DNA of 64,000 nucleotides. Source: Sphingobacteriaceae bacterium. Lineage in GTDB: Bacteria; Bacteroidota; Bacteroidia; B-17B0; Aurantibacillaceae. Location: positions 2,480,001 to 2,544,000 of the forward strand of contig NVQB01000001.1 of assembly GCA_002319075.1 (NCBI GenBank). The letters run 5' to 3'. The notes below the pieces were generated by a model, which searched no databases, was not told the origin of the DNA, and worked only from the letters and a program-made list of their open reading frames with translations. The position numbers and the translations under genes are program-made. This document shows, piece by piece, positions 52,890-62,065 of the stretch (the first letter of the stretch is position 1; each line of letters starts with the position of its first letter).

Positions 52890-54041
52890 TTAGTATACGC
52901 GTTTGAAAAAATTGGGCTCCGATTCAGTTTCGTCACGGATATTTCCAGGTAATTGACCTAAGCTATATTTTGTAAGAGTTTTTATTTCACTGCGGTTAAC
53001 AAGATCACCAAGAAAAGAAAACTCGTGATGCTTATGGGTTGGTAGGGATTTCAAAAGGTGCCTTACTTTTTTCTCAGACATTCGCCATTCTTGTGATAAA
53101 CGTCGCACAGAGGGCTCCATAAAACTGATATAAATAAGTTCCTGATAAGTGTGATCCTGCACTCTTGAAAAATCTATATCACTGTCTAATCCAGCCCTGT
53201 ATAATGTTAGTAGATCATTTTGAGCCCTTATTTTTCTTTGGAAATCGACAGGACTCATATATCCCAATAAAGTATCTGTATTTACAAACAAAGGCTGAAT
53301 AACAATTTCATGGCACCATATACATTTTGCAGGTTTGCCCGCATCTCCAAATTTTTTGACAGAAGAACTTACTAATTTACCACCTTGATCATAGATCATA
53401 AACCGTAGCTGGCCATTCTTCATTACATCCATTGCTTCATATTCTAAAGCATTAAAGGTATTGGTTAAAAGATCGCCGTCGCCTTCTTCGGCAACAAAAG
53501 CAGATTGCTGCACGATATCATCCAGCTTCATTTTTAACATTCGGTGATGATGCGAAATAGAAGATTTGGTTATGGGCATCAATTCATACTTTGTGAACTT
53601 ATGAAGCTCTATAAATTCCTGGTAAGTTTTTGGCACATCTGTTATTTGATAGTAATGCCAGCTACTTCCAAGTGTAAGTGTTATGAAATGACCAAGGTCA
53701 ACAGCCTTTCGTTTTTTATATGCATCTGTTTTTTTTAGGCTGTCAAGGATAATTACTAACGTTTGTAACGCTCTTTTTGTAAAACCTAAGTTTTCAAAAT
53801 TAATGGTGAATGTTTGCTTGCCTTTAGAAACAATACTTTTGTCAAAACTGTTTTTTGGCAAAGTGGCTCCAAGATAGGATAAAGTCCAAAGCAATCCGGT
53901 TTTGTTATTTTGCCAACTATCATTATTAAAATTTAAAGTATAGTGAATGGTAAGAGTATAATCTTCTTTTTTTGAATGAGAAGACGTCAAGATCAGACTT
54001 AGACAAATAAGTAAACTAACTATGATTTTATTTTTATTCAA
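52890..54041 (-). CDS. Secreted protein of unknown function with CxxCH heme-type motif
   Basis: Not recognised; 383 residues. A signal sequence (KIIVSLLICLSLILTSS) starts the protein. A single c-type heme motif CIWCHE (Cys240, Cys243, His244) lies in FGDAGKPAKCIWCHEIVIQPLF. The rest is not assigned: a beta-rich N-terminal part (LTIHYTLNFNNDSW), a region HHHRMLKMKLDDIVQQSAF, and a helical C terminus (SFMEPSVRRLSQEWRMSEKK). It sits within the flippase/GT-C operon. A monoheme electron carrier, or an enzyme acting on the exported product, is possible. Heme binding is not proven. Confidence 0.55.
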   Translation of the reverse strand: MNKNKIIVSLLICLSLILTSSHSKKEDYTLTIHYTLNFNNDSWQNNKTGLLWTLSYLGATLPKNSFDKSIVSKGKQTFTINFENLGFTKRALQTLVIILDSLKKTDAYKKRKAVDLGHFITLTLGSSWHYYQITDVPKTYQEFIELHKFTKYELMPITKSSISHHHRMLKMKLDDIVQQSAFVAEEGDGDLLTNTFNALEYEAMDVMKNGQLRFMIYDQGGKLVSSSVKKFGDAGKPAKCIWCHEIVIQPLFVNTDTLLGYMSPVDFQRKIRAQNDLLTLYRAGLDSDIDFSRVQDHTYQELIYISFMEPSVRRLSQEWRMSEKKVRHLLKSLPTHKHHEFSFLGDLVNRSEIKTLTKYSLGQLPGNIRDETESEPNFFKRVY

Positions 54042-54047
54042 AATATT

Positions 54048-55256
54048 CTAAATGGCAACTTCTGTTGGTCTATGATCGCTGTACTTTGTAAATAAAATGT
54101 AGATAAATATCAGAGTGGCAGTGTTGCTTATAAATGCACCTTCTATTCCTAAAAACGGCACACAAACAAATGACATTAAAACGTTGAATAAGCCGGAAAA
54201 TAAAATGATCTTTCCCATTAATTTTTGATTATTAGTGCGAGTGTAATTAAGTATAGATGTGCAAATCAAAGTGAAAAAAAGAAGATTGATAATTATAAAT
54301 ATGGAAAATAAATAATTTAATGTGATATTATAATAAATAGCACTCATTAAAAATATTGCTAAAGTACAAAATAGCGAATAAAATATACCAAGCCTCAACG
54401 ACCATAAACTAAAACGTTTGAAAGTTGCTTCATTATAACGAAGAATGTTTGGGCGGAAAGTACTTATGAAAGTATTAAAAACAATTTGACCAAGGATCAC
54501 TAGATTAATTATAATAAAATAACGACTTAATTCATTATTATTTAATAGGAGTCCAACTACGTAAAGATCGGCTCTGGAGCACAAAAATCCGGCAAGAGAT
54601 ATGTAAAAAAAATACCGCGATTCTTTTAAAAACGCAAAAGTTTTTTTAAGGTTCGGTTTAAATAAAACGAATTTTCCAAAGAAACTGAAATTAATCAGTG
54701 TCCTCAGCAATTCCATACCAATTAATTCGGCAAGAAAAATTTCTGGCCGGGAAATATTTTTATCAAATAATAAGGTAATAACCAGCAAAGTATTTAAAGA
54801 AAGGTCAACAAATAAAAACGCATGGAACTTTTTTTGCACTGTAATAACAGCTTCGATAAAGGCTCCAAGAACTTTAAGCACTAAATATATCCCAATAAAA
54901 AATTTAAACGACAATAGTGCGGGTAAAAAGAAAACCGGTAAAATGCCTGGCAAGATCAAAAGGATCCGACTTGCTAAGATCAAGTTAAAAGTTTCCCGAA
55001 ATTTATTGGTGTTTTGTGAAAACGCCTGTATGCTTTGATCTTTGCCACCCCAGTTACATAATACAAAAAGAAAACTAGTAACAGTGTTGCAATAAACATA
55101 AGCTTCAAATACTTCTCTTGATTTATAATTGATAAGAATAAAATTTATAACCAGACCAATGATACTGACAAATAATCCTCTCGAAATATTTGAAAAGGAC
55201 ATTAGGAACCTGTTAAATTGCTTTACGGTATTAGGACGTAGTTTTTTTTTAAACAT
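54048..55256 (-). CDS. Oligosaccharide flippase family protein (Wzx-like)
   Basis: A 402-residue membrane protein with about twelve hydrophobic helices. The N-terminal part (FNRFLMSFSNISRGLFVSIIGLVINFILI) and the repeated pairs of helices fit the MOP-type polysaccharide flippases, which move polyprenyl-linked glycans across the inner membrane. Motifs are weak, so some other multi-pass transporter is possible. It starts one base from the FkbM stop and lies 6 bases before the CxxCH gene. Confidence 0.65.
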   Translation of the reverse strand: MFKKKLRPNTVKQFNRFLMSFSNISRGLFVSIIGLVINFILINYKSREVFEAYVYCNTVTSFLFVLCNWGGKDQSIQAFSQNTNKFRETFNLILASRILLILPGILPVFFLPALLSFKFFIGIYLVLKVLGAFIEAVITVQKKFHAFLFVDLSLNTLLVITLLFDKNISRPEIFLAELIGMELLRTLINFSFFGKFVLFKPNLKKTFAFLKESRYFFYISLAGFLCSRADLYVVGLLLNNNELSRYFIIINLVILGQIVFNTFISTFRPNILRYNEATFKRFSLWSLRLGIFYSLFCTLAIFLMSAIYYNITLNYLFSIFIIINLLFFTLICTSILNYTRTNNQKLMGKIILFSGLFNVLMSFVCVPFLGIEGAFISNTATLIFIYILFTKYSDHRPTEVAI

Positions 55257-55257
55257 T

Positions 55258-56205
55258 CTAATTCTTTGCGCTTAAGCGATTGCTAAAAAATCTCCAGGCC
55301 AATGGGGGGGTAATATTTTTCAATAATAATCGAACTCTCTCTTTTAAAGTAGGTTGAAAGGCATCAAAAATAATATCTTTTTCTTCTTTTAGCATAGCCG
55401 CCTCTTCAAGCGTGTATAAGGATAGACTCACATAACCAAGCCACATCAATATGAGCGCTTTTTTTAATTTAGACGGTTTATCTTCGACTTCAGAGTTAAG
55501 AATATAAATTGCATCGCCGGAAGGACCTGAGTGTTTTGGAATTATTTTTTTTGAGAAAGCCGATGTAAAATCATCGCGGTAAATCCTGAAATCAACCAAG
55601 GTATAATGGAGATTACGTAGAAAAAGATCAATTTCTGAAAACAAAACCTGTTCTTTATAAATCGGAACAGTTGAAACTTCCAGCATAATGGTATTTACTT
55701 TTTTTTGGCGTAATAATTCCAGCGCTCCTTTTAAAACTGTTAGTTCGCTTCCTTGGGTATCTATCTTTAGAAAGTCGATTTTATTATTACTGCTTTCAAA
55801 ATACGAATCTAAAGTTTCGGCCTTCACCTCAATTTTCTTATCTAAGTTCATAAACTTTTCCCACCGTTCAAATTCTTTGAGTTTGCCAAAATGTTTTTGA
55901 TAATTAGGCATGTCCGATTCCAGCAAGCTACTCATGGAATCGTGCTCGAAAATATAAAATGGAAACATACCTTTTTTGTCAGACAAGGCACGTTCATTTA
56001 GATGTAATTTTTTAAAGCCTGAAGTTTTATATTTTGTAGCAAGTTCTTTAAGTGCACTTGGATTAGGTTCAAAAGCGTGAAGTATAGTTATTTCCTCCAG
56101 CCCTTTAATATATTGTAATTCTCCTTTGGCGCCGACATCTACAAATAACAGATCTCCAGCAAGGTGTTTAGTGAATAGTTCCCTTATTTTTAAGGTATTT
56201 TTCAT
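55258..56205 (-). CDS. FkbM family methyltransferase
   Basis: A 315-residue SAM-dependent methyltransferase. Motif I is LFVDVGAKGE (residues 20-29) and motif II is HAFEPNPSALK. The FkbM signature is in DFLKIDTQGSELTVLKGA. FkbM proteins O-methylate sugars or polyketides, and many lie in surface-glycan loci. It sits between the GT87-like and flippase genes with gaps of one base on each side. It is likely to cap or decorate the glycan made by the locus; this is inference. Confidence 0.8.
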   Translation of the reverse strand: MKNTLKIRELFTKHLAGDLLFVDVGAKGELQYIKGLEEITILHAFEPNPSALKELATKYKTSGFKKLHLNERALSDKKGMFPFYIFEHDSMSSLLESDMPNYQKHFGKLKEFERWEKFMNLDKKIEVKAETLDSYFESSNNKIDFLKIDTQGSELTVLKGALELLRQKKVNTIMLEVSTVPIYKEQVLFSEIDLFLRNLHYTLVDFRIYRDDFTSAFSKKIIPKHSGPSGDAIYILNSEVEDKPSKLKKALILMWLGYVSLSLYTLEEAAMLKEEKDIIFDAFQPTLKERVRLLLKNITPPLAWRFFSNRLSAKN

Positions 56206-56206
56206 T

Positions 56207-57751
56207 TTACAAAGGAACGCTTCTTAATTTATAAAACCTAACAGCCTGGTTAAGATCACTCATAAAGACAATTGAATTATTATAAAGGAAAGGCTGTTCT
56301 TTATTACTCTTGTCATTGCATACTACTTTATGGTTGTAATAAATTATGTTGTTTCGAATAAACAAACTGTCAGAAAAATGAGCTTTCTCTTTTAAAGGAT
56401 ATTTTTCGAAAATATTTTTATCACCCATACAACTTTTTAAAATAAGTGAATCATTTTTGATATCTATTTCGTACAGGATCCCTTTGGTATTTTGAATGCT
56501 AAAGTAACTTACATCTGCAACAGGCAAAGAAAAATACTTTAAAATTAAAACGGGTAGAATTAATGCTGCGAAAATTTTATAGTTGAAATGAATCCGGTAA
56601 TGGTATAGGATAAGCGCAAGCAATATCAAAAGCCCATACAGGCGTATGAAAGGTAAATTAAAAAAACCTTCAATAAATACATTTGGAATAGTAGCCATTC
56701 CCAAACTAATAAAGAATATAGTACCTGACAGAAACGACGGTTTTTTGTCTGATAGTAAAGCAATGAGAACAGGCAGTATCAGGATCATACCATAACTTGT
56801 TGAATAACGCGAAAGGAGAAGTCCGGTGAGCGACACAAATCCAAAAAATATAGTTGGACTGCGTTTTAGCATAGAGAAACAAAAACCAAGTATAAGTGCA
56901 AAAAATACACTTTCAAAAAATACCACAAATAAAGGTTGATTTATGAGAGGATTAATATTGGCAAGACCATCATAAGAAAACAAGTGAAGAAGCAGGGTAT
57001 AAAAACTTTGGTTACCTGCATGGTAGGTCCCTACAATGTCATTATTGAAAAGACGAGGAAGTATGTCTGTAAAATAACTAAACGTAACGGTATCTGGTAA
57101 AAGCAAACTGGTAACGCTCGTAAGAATAATTAACATAACTATAGAAAGTCCCACAATGCGCCAGTTTTTTTTAAAAATAAAATACAGCAAGATTATTCCA
57201 GGAAAAATTTTAAGAGCAATAATAACTGCAATAAGAAAAGACGGATAAAACAGCCGTTTCTTTTGGGAGGAATAAAAAATCTCAAAAAGCAATGCTACAA
57301 TAAGCAGATAAGTTTGCCCCTGCTGAATATTAGCATAGAGTGGAAAGAACAGTATCAATGGAAGGATATATAATGTCTTGGAGTTTGTATCTAAAAACTT
57401 TAATAGACGAAAGAGACTCCAGCAAAAAAGACAAAGACTTACTAAGTTAAAAACAAACTTTGCTTTGAGACTTGAGAAAATACAAAAAGGAATATAAAAC
57501 AGTGCGCTAAACGGCGGCACTGGAATGTAATTTTCAAAGTAGTTTGTTTCACCATAACTCCCAATCTGTTCGTTAAAGTGATGAATACTGGTATAAATTT
57601 CAGAACTGAAGTTTCCGTCAAGTAGCAAACGACTGCCGTAGTAATAGTTTCCAAAATCGCGAATGGGTTCATGTCGACTGAAGAAAATGCAAAGCAATCC
57701 TGCAAAAAGAAATAATAGTGGCACCCATATTTTGATTTGCGACCCTTTCAT
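56207..57751 (-). CDS. GT87-like membrane mannosyltransferase family protein (DUF2029)
   Basis: A 514-residue membrane protein with about ten hydrophobic helices in the first ~400 residues, then a ~110-residue external beta-rich tail (FSIQNTKGILYEIDIKND, KEKAHFSDSLFI). The first loop carries SRHEPIRDFGNYYYGSRLLLDG, and NIQQGQTYLLIVALLFEIF and ALKIFPGIILLYFIFKKNW are typical of the GT87/DUF2029 family (polyprenol-phosphate-mannose dependent). The sugar is not known. It is the first gene of the long minus-strand operon. Confidence 0.72.
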   Translation of the reverse strand: MKGSQIKIWVPLLFLFAGLLCIFFSRHEPIRDFGNYYYGSRLLLDGNFSSEIYTSIHHFNEQIGSYGETNYFENYIPVPPFSALFYIPFCIFSSLKAKFVFNLVSLCLFCWSLFRLLKFLDTNSKTLYILPLILFFPLYANIQQGQTYLLIVALLFEIFYSSQKKRLFYPSFLIAVIIALKIFPGIILLYFIFKKNWRIVGLSIVMLIILTSVTSLLLPDTVTFSYFTDILPRLFNNDIVGTYHAGNQSFYTLLLHLFSYDGLANINPLINQPLFVVFFESVFFALILGFCFSMLKRSPTIFFGFVSLTGLLLSRYSTSYGMILILPVLIALLSDKKPSFLSGTIFFISLGMATIPNVFIEGFFNLPFIRLYGLLILLALILYHYRIHFNYKIFAALILPVLILKYFSLPVADVSYFSIQNTKGILYEIDIKNDSLILKSCMGDKNIFEKYPLKEKAHFSDSLFIRNNIIYYNHKVVCNDKSNKEQPFLYNNSIVFMSDLNQAVRFYKLRSVPL

Positions 57752-58068
57752 CTTAAGCTATTATTGCAATCAAGTTCGCTGTTATGATTTTAGGAGGGAT
57801 TTGCCTGCGCATAATTTGCACTAATATAAAAAAGAATAATCTAAATTCCCTGAGCTGTAGCTTTTAGTGAAACATTTGTGAATACCGCATATTAAAATAG
57901 TTTAATTTAGTATACATGTTTTGTTACAAGATTACTAAATCTGCAAATAGCATCGTTTATCTTTGTATTTATTTGTTGGTTTAACTGTAGTTTTGTAATT
58001 AAGTATTAAATTTTACTGTCAGATTATTGTCACCTTAATTGTTTCCACAACTCCAAGCTACAAAAAAC
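57752..58068. promoter_or_regulatory. Divergent intergenic region with TATCTTTG box
   Basis: This 317-base AT-rich space lies between the minus-strand nine-gene run and the divergent radical SAM gene. TATCTTTG at 57958-57965 matches the -7 consensus TAnnTTTG on the plus strand, but no clear TTTG box lies at the expected distance. No gene or hairpin stands out. Both promoters of the locus should lie here. Confidence 0.4.
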
Positions 58069-59433
58069 ATGATACTTTTAACACACGGATATTTTCTTGA
58101 AGATGATTTAAAAGAACAGGCGATCATGCGTCCTTATGTCCCGCTTGGAATTCTCTATATATCTGCTTATCTTGAATCTAAAGGAATTTCACACAATCTT
58201 CATGATTCCACTTTTTCTTCGTTTGAAAAATTCAAAGACTATCTTCTCAAAAATAAACCCGGTCTCATAGGAATCTACACCAATTTAATGACAAAGCTCA
58301 CGGTGGTAAAGATGATGGACTTTATAAAAGCTAATCCTGATCTTCAGCATTGCAAAATTATTTTAGGCGGGCCTGAAATACGATACAACGCTCAAAACTA
58401 TTTAGACGCAGGTGCTGATATGCTTGCAGTTGGAGAAGGCGAACAAACATTCTTTGAACTCTGCGATTTTTTTCTGAAAACTGGCGAGTTGCCTTTCGAT
58501 ACCGATGGTACAGCCTACTTAAAACAGGGAGTAACAATTTTCAATTCTGAACGCACTCTTATCAAAGATATAAATGTTCTACCAATGCCTGCACGCAAAA
58601 AAATAGACCTTTCTCTTTATGGGAAAGCGTGGAAAGAGCATCATGGGTACAGCATGTATTCTGTTAGTACCATGCGTGGTTGTCCATATACCTGCAAATG
58701 GTGCAGCCGTGCTGTTTATGGAGGAACTTACCGCAGGCGGAGCCCTAAACTTGTGGTGGATGAATTAGAATCTTTAAAACAAGATTATGATCCGGACAGG
58801 ATCTGGTTTGTGGATGATGTATTTACCATTAATCATAAATGGTTAAGAGAATTTAAAGAAGAGCTGCTCAATAGGGGTATAAGTATTCCCTACGAGATTA
58901 TTACCCGGGCTGACCGAATGAATGAAGAAGTCATTCAGATCCTGAAAGAAACAGGTTGCTTTCGGGTTTGGATAGGCGCAGAAAGCGGTTCTCAGAGTGT
59001 GATTGATGCCATGGACAGGCGTGTGGAGGTTGGTATGGTTCGCGAGATGATTATAAAGGCAAAAGCAGCAGGGATAGAAGCAGGTACTTTTATTATGCTT
59101 GGTTATCCCGGTGAAAGACGCGCTGATATAAAAGAGACTATTAATCATTTGCGGCTTTCAGATCCGAGTTTTTATACAATTACTGTTGCTTACCCAATTA
59201 CTGGAACTCCTTTATACAATGAAGTGAGCGGATCTTTGAATTCGGAAGGTTCCTGGAAAGAGAGAACAGACAGGGATTATGATTTTAAGCGGAAACATTC
59301 CCGTAAATTTTACGAACACGCTGTTACCTGGGTCTATAATGAAGTAAATTATAACAAAACAGAAAGTGTGTTAAGTAAATTGAAGTTTAAATCAAGATCG
59401 TTTTTGGCCCAGGCTATGATGATGATTAGTTAA
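58069..59433 (+). CDS. Radical SAM protein with N-terminal B12-binding-type domain
   Basis: A 454-residue paralogue of the 46.6-48.1 kb gene; both begin with a similar N terminus (MILLTHGYF here, MKVLFTHSYF there). It has an N-terminal B12-binding-type domain with VPLGILYISAYLESKG and GADMLAVGEGEQTFF. The cluster motif is CPYTCKWC (Cys205, 209, 212), in TMRGCPYTCKWCSRAVYG. Later marks are WFVDDVFTINHKW, WIGAESGSQSVIDAMDRRV and TFIMLGYPGERRADI. The ATG at 58069 is preferred; an upstream TTG at 58039 is in frame. It is divergent from the nine-gene run, with which it probably shares a pathway. Confidence 0.85.
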   Translation: MILLTHGYFLEDDLKEQAIMRPYVPLGILYISAYLESKGISHNLHDSTFSSFEKFKDYLLKNKPGLIGIYTNLMTKLTVVKMMDFIKANPDLQHCKIILGGPEIRYNAQNYLDAGADMLAVGEGEQTFFELCDFFLKTGELPFDTDGTAYLKQGVTIFNSERTLIKDINVLPMPARKKIDLSLYGKAWKEHHGYSMYSVSTMRGCPYTCKWCSRAVYGGTYRRRSPKLVVDELESLKQDYDPDRIWFVDDVFTINHKWLREFKEELLNRGISIPYEIITRADRMNEEVIQILKETGCFRVWIGAESGSQSVIDAMDRRVEVGMVREMIIKAKAAGIEAGTFIMLGYPGERRADIKETINHLRLSDPSFYTITVAYPITGTPLYNEVSGSLNSEGSWKERTDRDYDFKRKHSRKFYEHAVTWVYNEVNYNKTESVLSKLKFKSRSFLAQAMMMIS

Positions 59434-59533
59434 AGGAACCTGTTAAAAGGGCTTTCTCATCGGCTTTTCTGTAAATAAAAACAAGTACCTTCACAAAACA
59501 ATAATAGGCAAGGTTTGTTATTAAAGTGACGCG

Positions 59534-60262
59534 ATGTTTGGAACTGCAGATCTCATAAACGAAATTACCGCACTGCGAAAAAAAACGCAATACAATGGCG
59601 ATGCTGCCATATCGGAAGCGCGAAAAATCTTAAAAAAAGATCTTTTTGCCGAGAAGAAAATTTTGCAGAACCTGAATCTTTACAAAAGCTCTTTTTCGGT
59701 GGCAGATGAAGAAGATCTTGATCGATCAAAGATCTGGAGCCTGCAGGAGATTAAAGAAATGGCCACACTCTACCGGTTAAAGTTTCTCGAAAGCAGATAT
59801 TATAAACCCGAAATTCCTTTTGAAGTAACAGCCAGACTTCAGAATATAAACGAAGAATTTAAAAAAGAAATCAAAGACTTTTATATCCTTTCAGTTCCCG
59901 AAAGTTTTAAGAAAGCAAATTCTGATAATAAAACACTGGTACTTTTGCGCACAAACTACGACAATTATTATGTCATGCACAGTTGGGGAAAAGAACTCGC
60001 TAAAAGCCGGAAATTACTTTACTGGCCTTTAAGAAGATTCGAAACACTGATAATTACCATTCTAATTGCAACATTGATCATTGATCTGTCATTGCCCACC
60101 CGCCTTATTACTCTTGATCATAAAGCCGTTTACTGGAGCGGTTACCGTGCGGCAGCTTTTTTCCATCTGCTGATTTTTAATTCAGGAGTAACCGTGTATT
60201 TTACCTTTGCATTCGCGCGTAATTTTAGCAGCACGGTTTGGAACCGCTATAAAGATTTCTGA
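59534..60262 (+). CDS. Hypothetical protein with two C-terminal membrane helices
   Basis: Not recognised; 242 residues. The first ~150 residues are charged and mainly helical (LINEITALRKKTQYNGDAAISEARKILKKDL), followed by two hydrophobic helices (~168-190 and ~206-229). No signal peptide is present, so the N-terminal domain is probably cytoplasmic and membrane-anchored by its C terminus. It converges with the ferredoxin gene, the stops being 4 bases apart. Function unknown. Confidence 0.6.
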   Translation: MFGTADLINEITALRKKTQYNGDAAISEARKILKKDLFAEKKILQNLNLYKSSFSVADEEDLDRSKIWSLQEIKEMATLYRLKFLESRYYKPEIPFEVTARLQNINEEFKKEIKDFYILSVPESFKKANSDNKTLVLLRTNYDNYYVMHSWGKELAKSRKLLYWPLRRFETLIITILIATLIIDLSLPTRLITLDHKAVYWSGYRAAAFFHLLIFNSGVTVYFTFAFARNFSSTVWNRYKDF

Positions 60263-60265
60263 GAG

Positions 60266-60592
60266 TTAAATCCCGTCGCCCATTATTTTTACTGTCACTT
60301 CATTCAAACTATCGTTTAAACGCAACTGACAGGCAAGGCGTGAAGTAGGAGTAATATTGGGAAGGGTATCAAGCATCGCGTATTCGTCGTCGGAAATTTC
60401 AGACAGATTATCAAATCCTGAAACTACTTCTACGTGACAGGTGGCGCACAATGCCATTCCCCCGCAGGTAGCAAGGATGTCATAATCGTTTCCTTTTAAA
60501 AATTCCATAAGGCTTAATCCCATATCTGTGGGAGCTTCCAGGGTGGTAATGGAGTTATCAGGATTTTGTATATTGATTTTTATGTCGGTCAT
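60266..60592 (-). CDS. 2Fe-2S ferredoxin (adrenodoxin type)
   Basis: A 108-residue electron carrier. The 2Fe-2S ligands are Cys43, Cys49, Cys52 and Cys88, in ATCGGMALCATCHVEV and SRLACQL, the C-x5-C-x2-C-x35-C spacing of adrenodoxin-type ferredoxins. The frame runs to 60619, but the ATG at 60592 gives the usual start (MTDIKINIQ). It may serve a cytochrome P450, a radical SAM enzyme or iron-sulfur cluster assembly; the partner is not in evidence. Confidence 0.9.
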   Translation of the reverse strand: MTDIKINIQNPDNSITTLEAPTDMGLSLMEFLKGNDYDILATCGGMALCATCHVEVVSGFDNLSEISDDEYAMLDTLPNITPTSRLACQLRLNDSLNEVTVKIMGDGI

Positions 60593-60673
60593 AATTTTTT
60601 CGGATGTAAAGTTCCGCAATTATAGGAATCAAAACAAATTTACTTGTCTTAACTTTTTTAGAAATGCGTCATA

Positions 60674-61078
60674 CTAGTGTTTCTCTTCACACAGTTCCAC
60701 AAGAACACCGTTGGTAGATTTCGGATGCAAAAAACAAATACGTTTATTGTCCGCCCCGTCTTTTGGCTCTTTATTTATAAATTCGAACCCTTCAGACTTT
60801 AAGCGTTCCATTTCTTCTTCAATATTATCTACGGCATAAGCAATATGATGAATGCCCTCGCCCTTTTTTTCAATAAATTTTGAAATGGCGCTCGTTTCAC
60901 TGGTCGCGGCAACCAATTCAATTTTTGTTTCTCCCAGCATAAAAAAAGACGTGCTCACACCTTCACTTTCCACGGCTTCGATTTTATAATGCTCTTTGCC
61001 AAAAAGTTTCTTAAATAAGGCATTGCTCTCATTAATATTTTTTACAGCAATTCCGATGTGTTCAATTTTTTGTATCAT
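60674..61078 (-). CDS. mce: Methylmalonyl-CoA epimerase
   Basis: Vicinal-oxygen-chelate enzyme of 134 residues that interconverts (2R)- and (2S)-methylmalonyl-CoA in propionate metabolism. Metal ligands and family marks: KIEHIGIAV with His7 near the N terminus, GEGIHHIAYAVDNIEEE with the second His, and FLHPKSTNGVLVELCE with the C-terminal Glu. Its start overlaps the end of the J-protein gene by 17 bases, so the two are probably coupled. The biotin carboxylase gene at 20.1 kb may belong to the same pathway. Confidence 0.9.
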   Translation of the reverse strand: MIQKIEHIGIAVKNINESNALFKKLFGKEHYKIEAVESEGVSTSFFMLGETKIELVAATSETSAISKFIEKKGEGIHHIAYAVDNIEEEMERLKSEGFEFINKEPKDGADNKRICFLHPKSTNGVLVELCEEKH

Positions 61079-62027
61079 TCTGTTTATTTGCGTAATTAAA
61101 AAATTCCTTTTCGCTTATTTTTTTAAACCCTTCGTTATTTCCAGCCACCAGGGTAAGTTCGCTCAATGAGTTGAATATACTTGCCTTGTTGCTTTTGAAA
61201 AACTCTTCTTCTTTCGTAAATCTTCCCGAACCATTTATGGCTGTTAATGAGAGTGAGGAATCAAAAACTTTTCCGCTTACATAAAAAATAGAAATAGGTT
61301 CTTTTGGAAGTTGCGCCACTTCAGCCGAGATATTATCTGTCATGTAAAAACACCGCACAAATTCCTTTTTTGCAAAGAGGCATACGACGAGTTCTTTACC
61401 GCTTAAATTTTTTATGGAGAGGGAAGTATAATCTTCAGTAACATAAAGAGGCTGCCCAAAAATCATGTTATACGGAGCATCTCCAAGTTTTACATCAGAA
61501 ACCTTTTCAATAGGAGCGGCTTTCTCTGAACGCACCGGACTCATGGAACTAGTTTGAACGAATTCACTCCGGTCTTTTGACGCGAAATGCATGATCAATA
61601 AAAACAACAGAACTGCCAGGGGTGTAGCAAATAAAATATACTTAAACTCGTTGTAGTTTTTTTTTGTCTCCGCTTCCGCCATGTATTGGGAAGTTTGTTT
61701 TGCGTATTTTTTGATATGCTCGTTATAATACTGCCTGCGTTTTAATTCGCGCTCGTCAAACTTCCAGGTTTTTGTAGTTTGAGGTGCAGTCTTCGTTTCA
61801 CGCTGGTACTGCGTTTGAGCCTGGTGATAATTAAGTTTATAATCGTACGAAGCCTTTAAGGTGGGGTTAGAAAGCGTTTCGTAAGCCTTCAGAATTTTTG
61901 TAAAATGCTCAATGCCATCAGGATTTTTATCTGGATGGTAAAGTTTGGCGAGATTACGAAACGCGGCTTTTATTTCAGAAATTCCTGCACTATTACCTAA
62001 GCCCAATATTTCGTAGTAATTGATCAA
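61062..62027 (-). CDS. DnaJ-domain membrane protein
   Basis: A 321-residue protein. Residues 1-65 are a J domain with YYEILGL and the HPD motif (His31-Pro-Asp33), which stimulates Hsp70 ATPase activity. A charged, helical linker leads to one transmembrane helix (about 129-148), and the C-terminal ~160 residues form a beta-rich, probably periplasmic domain of unknown kind. The start codon is TTG at 62027, judged from the position of the J domain. It overlaps mce. Confidence 0.78.
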   Translation of the reverse strand: MINYYEILGLGNSAGISEIKAAFRNLAKLYHPDKNPDGIEHFTKILKAYETLSNPTLKASYDYKLNYHQAQTQYQRETKTAPQTTKTWKFDERELKRRQYYNEHIKKYAKQTSQYMAEAETKKNYNEFKYILFATPLAVLLFLLIMHFASKDRSEFVQTSSMSPVRSEKAAPIEKVSDVKLGDAPYNMIFGQPLYVTEDYTSLSIKNLSGKELVVCLFAKKEFVRCFYMTDNISAEVAQLPKEPISIFYVSGKVFDSSLSLTAINGSGRFTKEEEFFKSNKASIFNSLSELTLVAGNNEGFKKISEKEFFNYANKQNDTKN

Positions 62028-62065
62028 ACGTTTTTAATGTGCAAAAATTTTCTGTGGTTTTTAGA

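Noticed and set aside
57901-57970. Full -33/-7 promoter for the 58.1 kb radical SAM gene
   Set aside because: TATCTTTG fits the -7 box, but the nearest TTTG is about 34 bases upstream, too far for the usual 19-21 base spacing; only the -7 part is kept, at low confidence.
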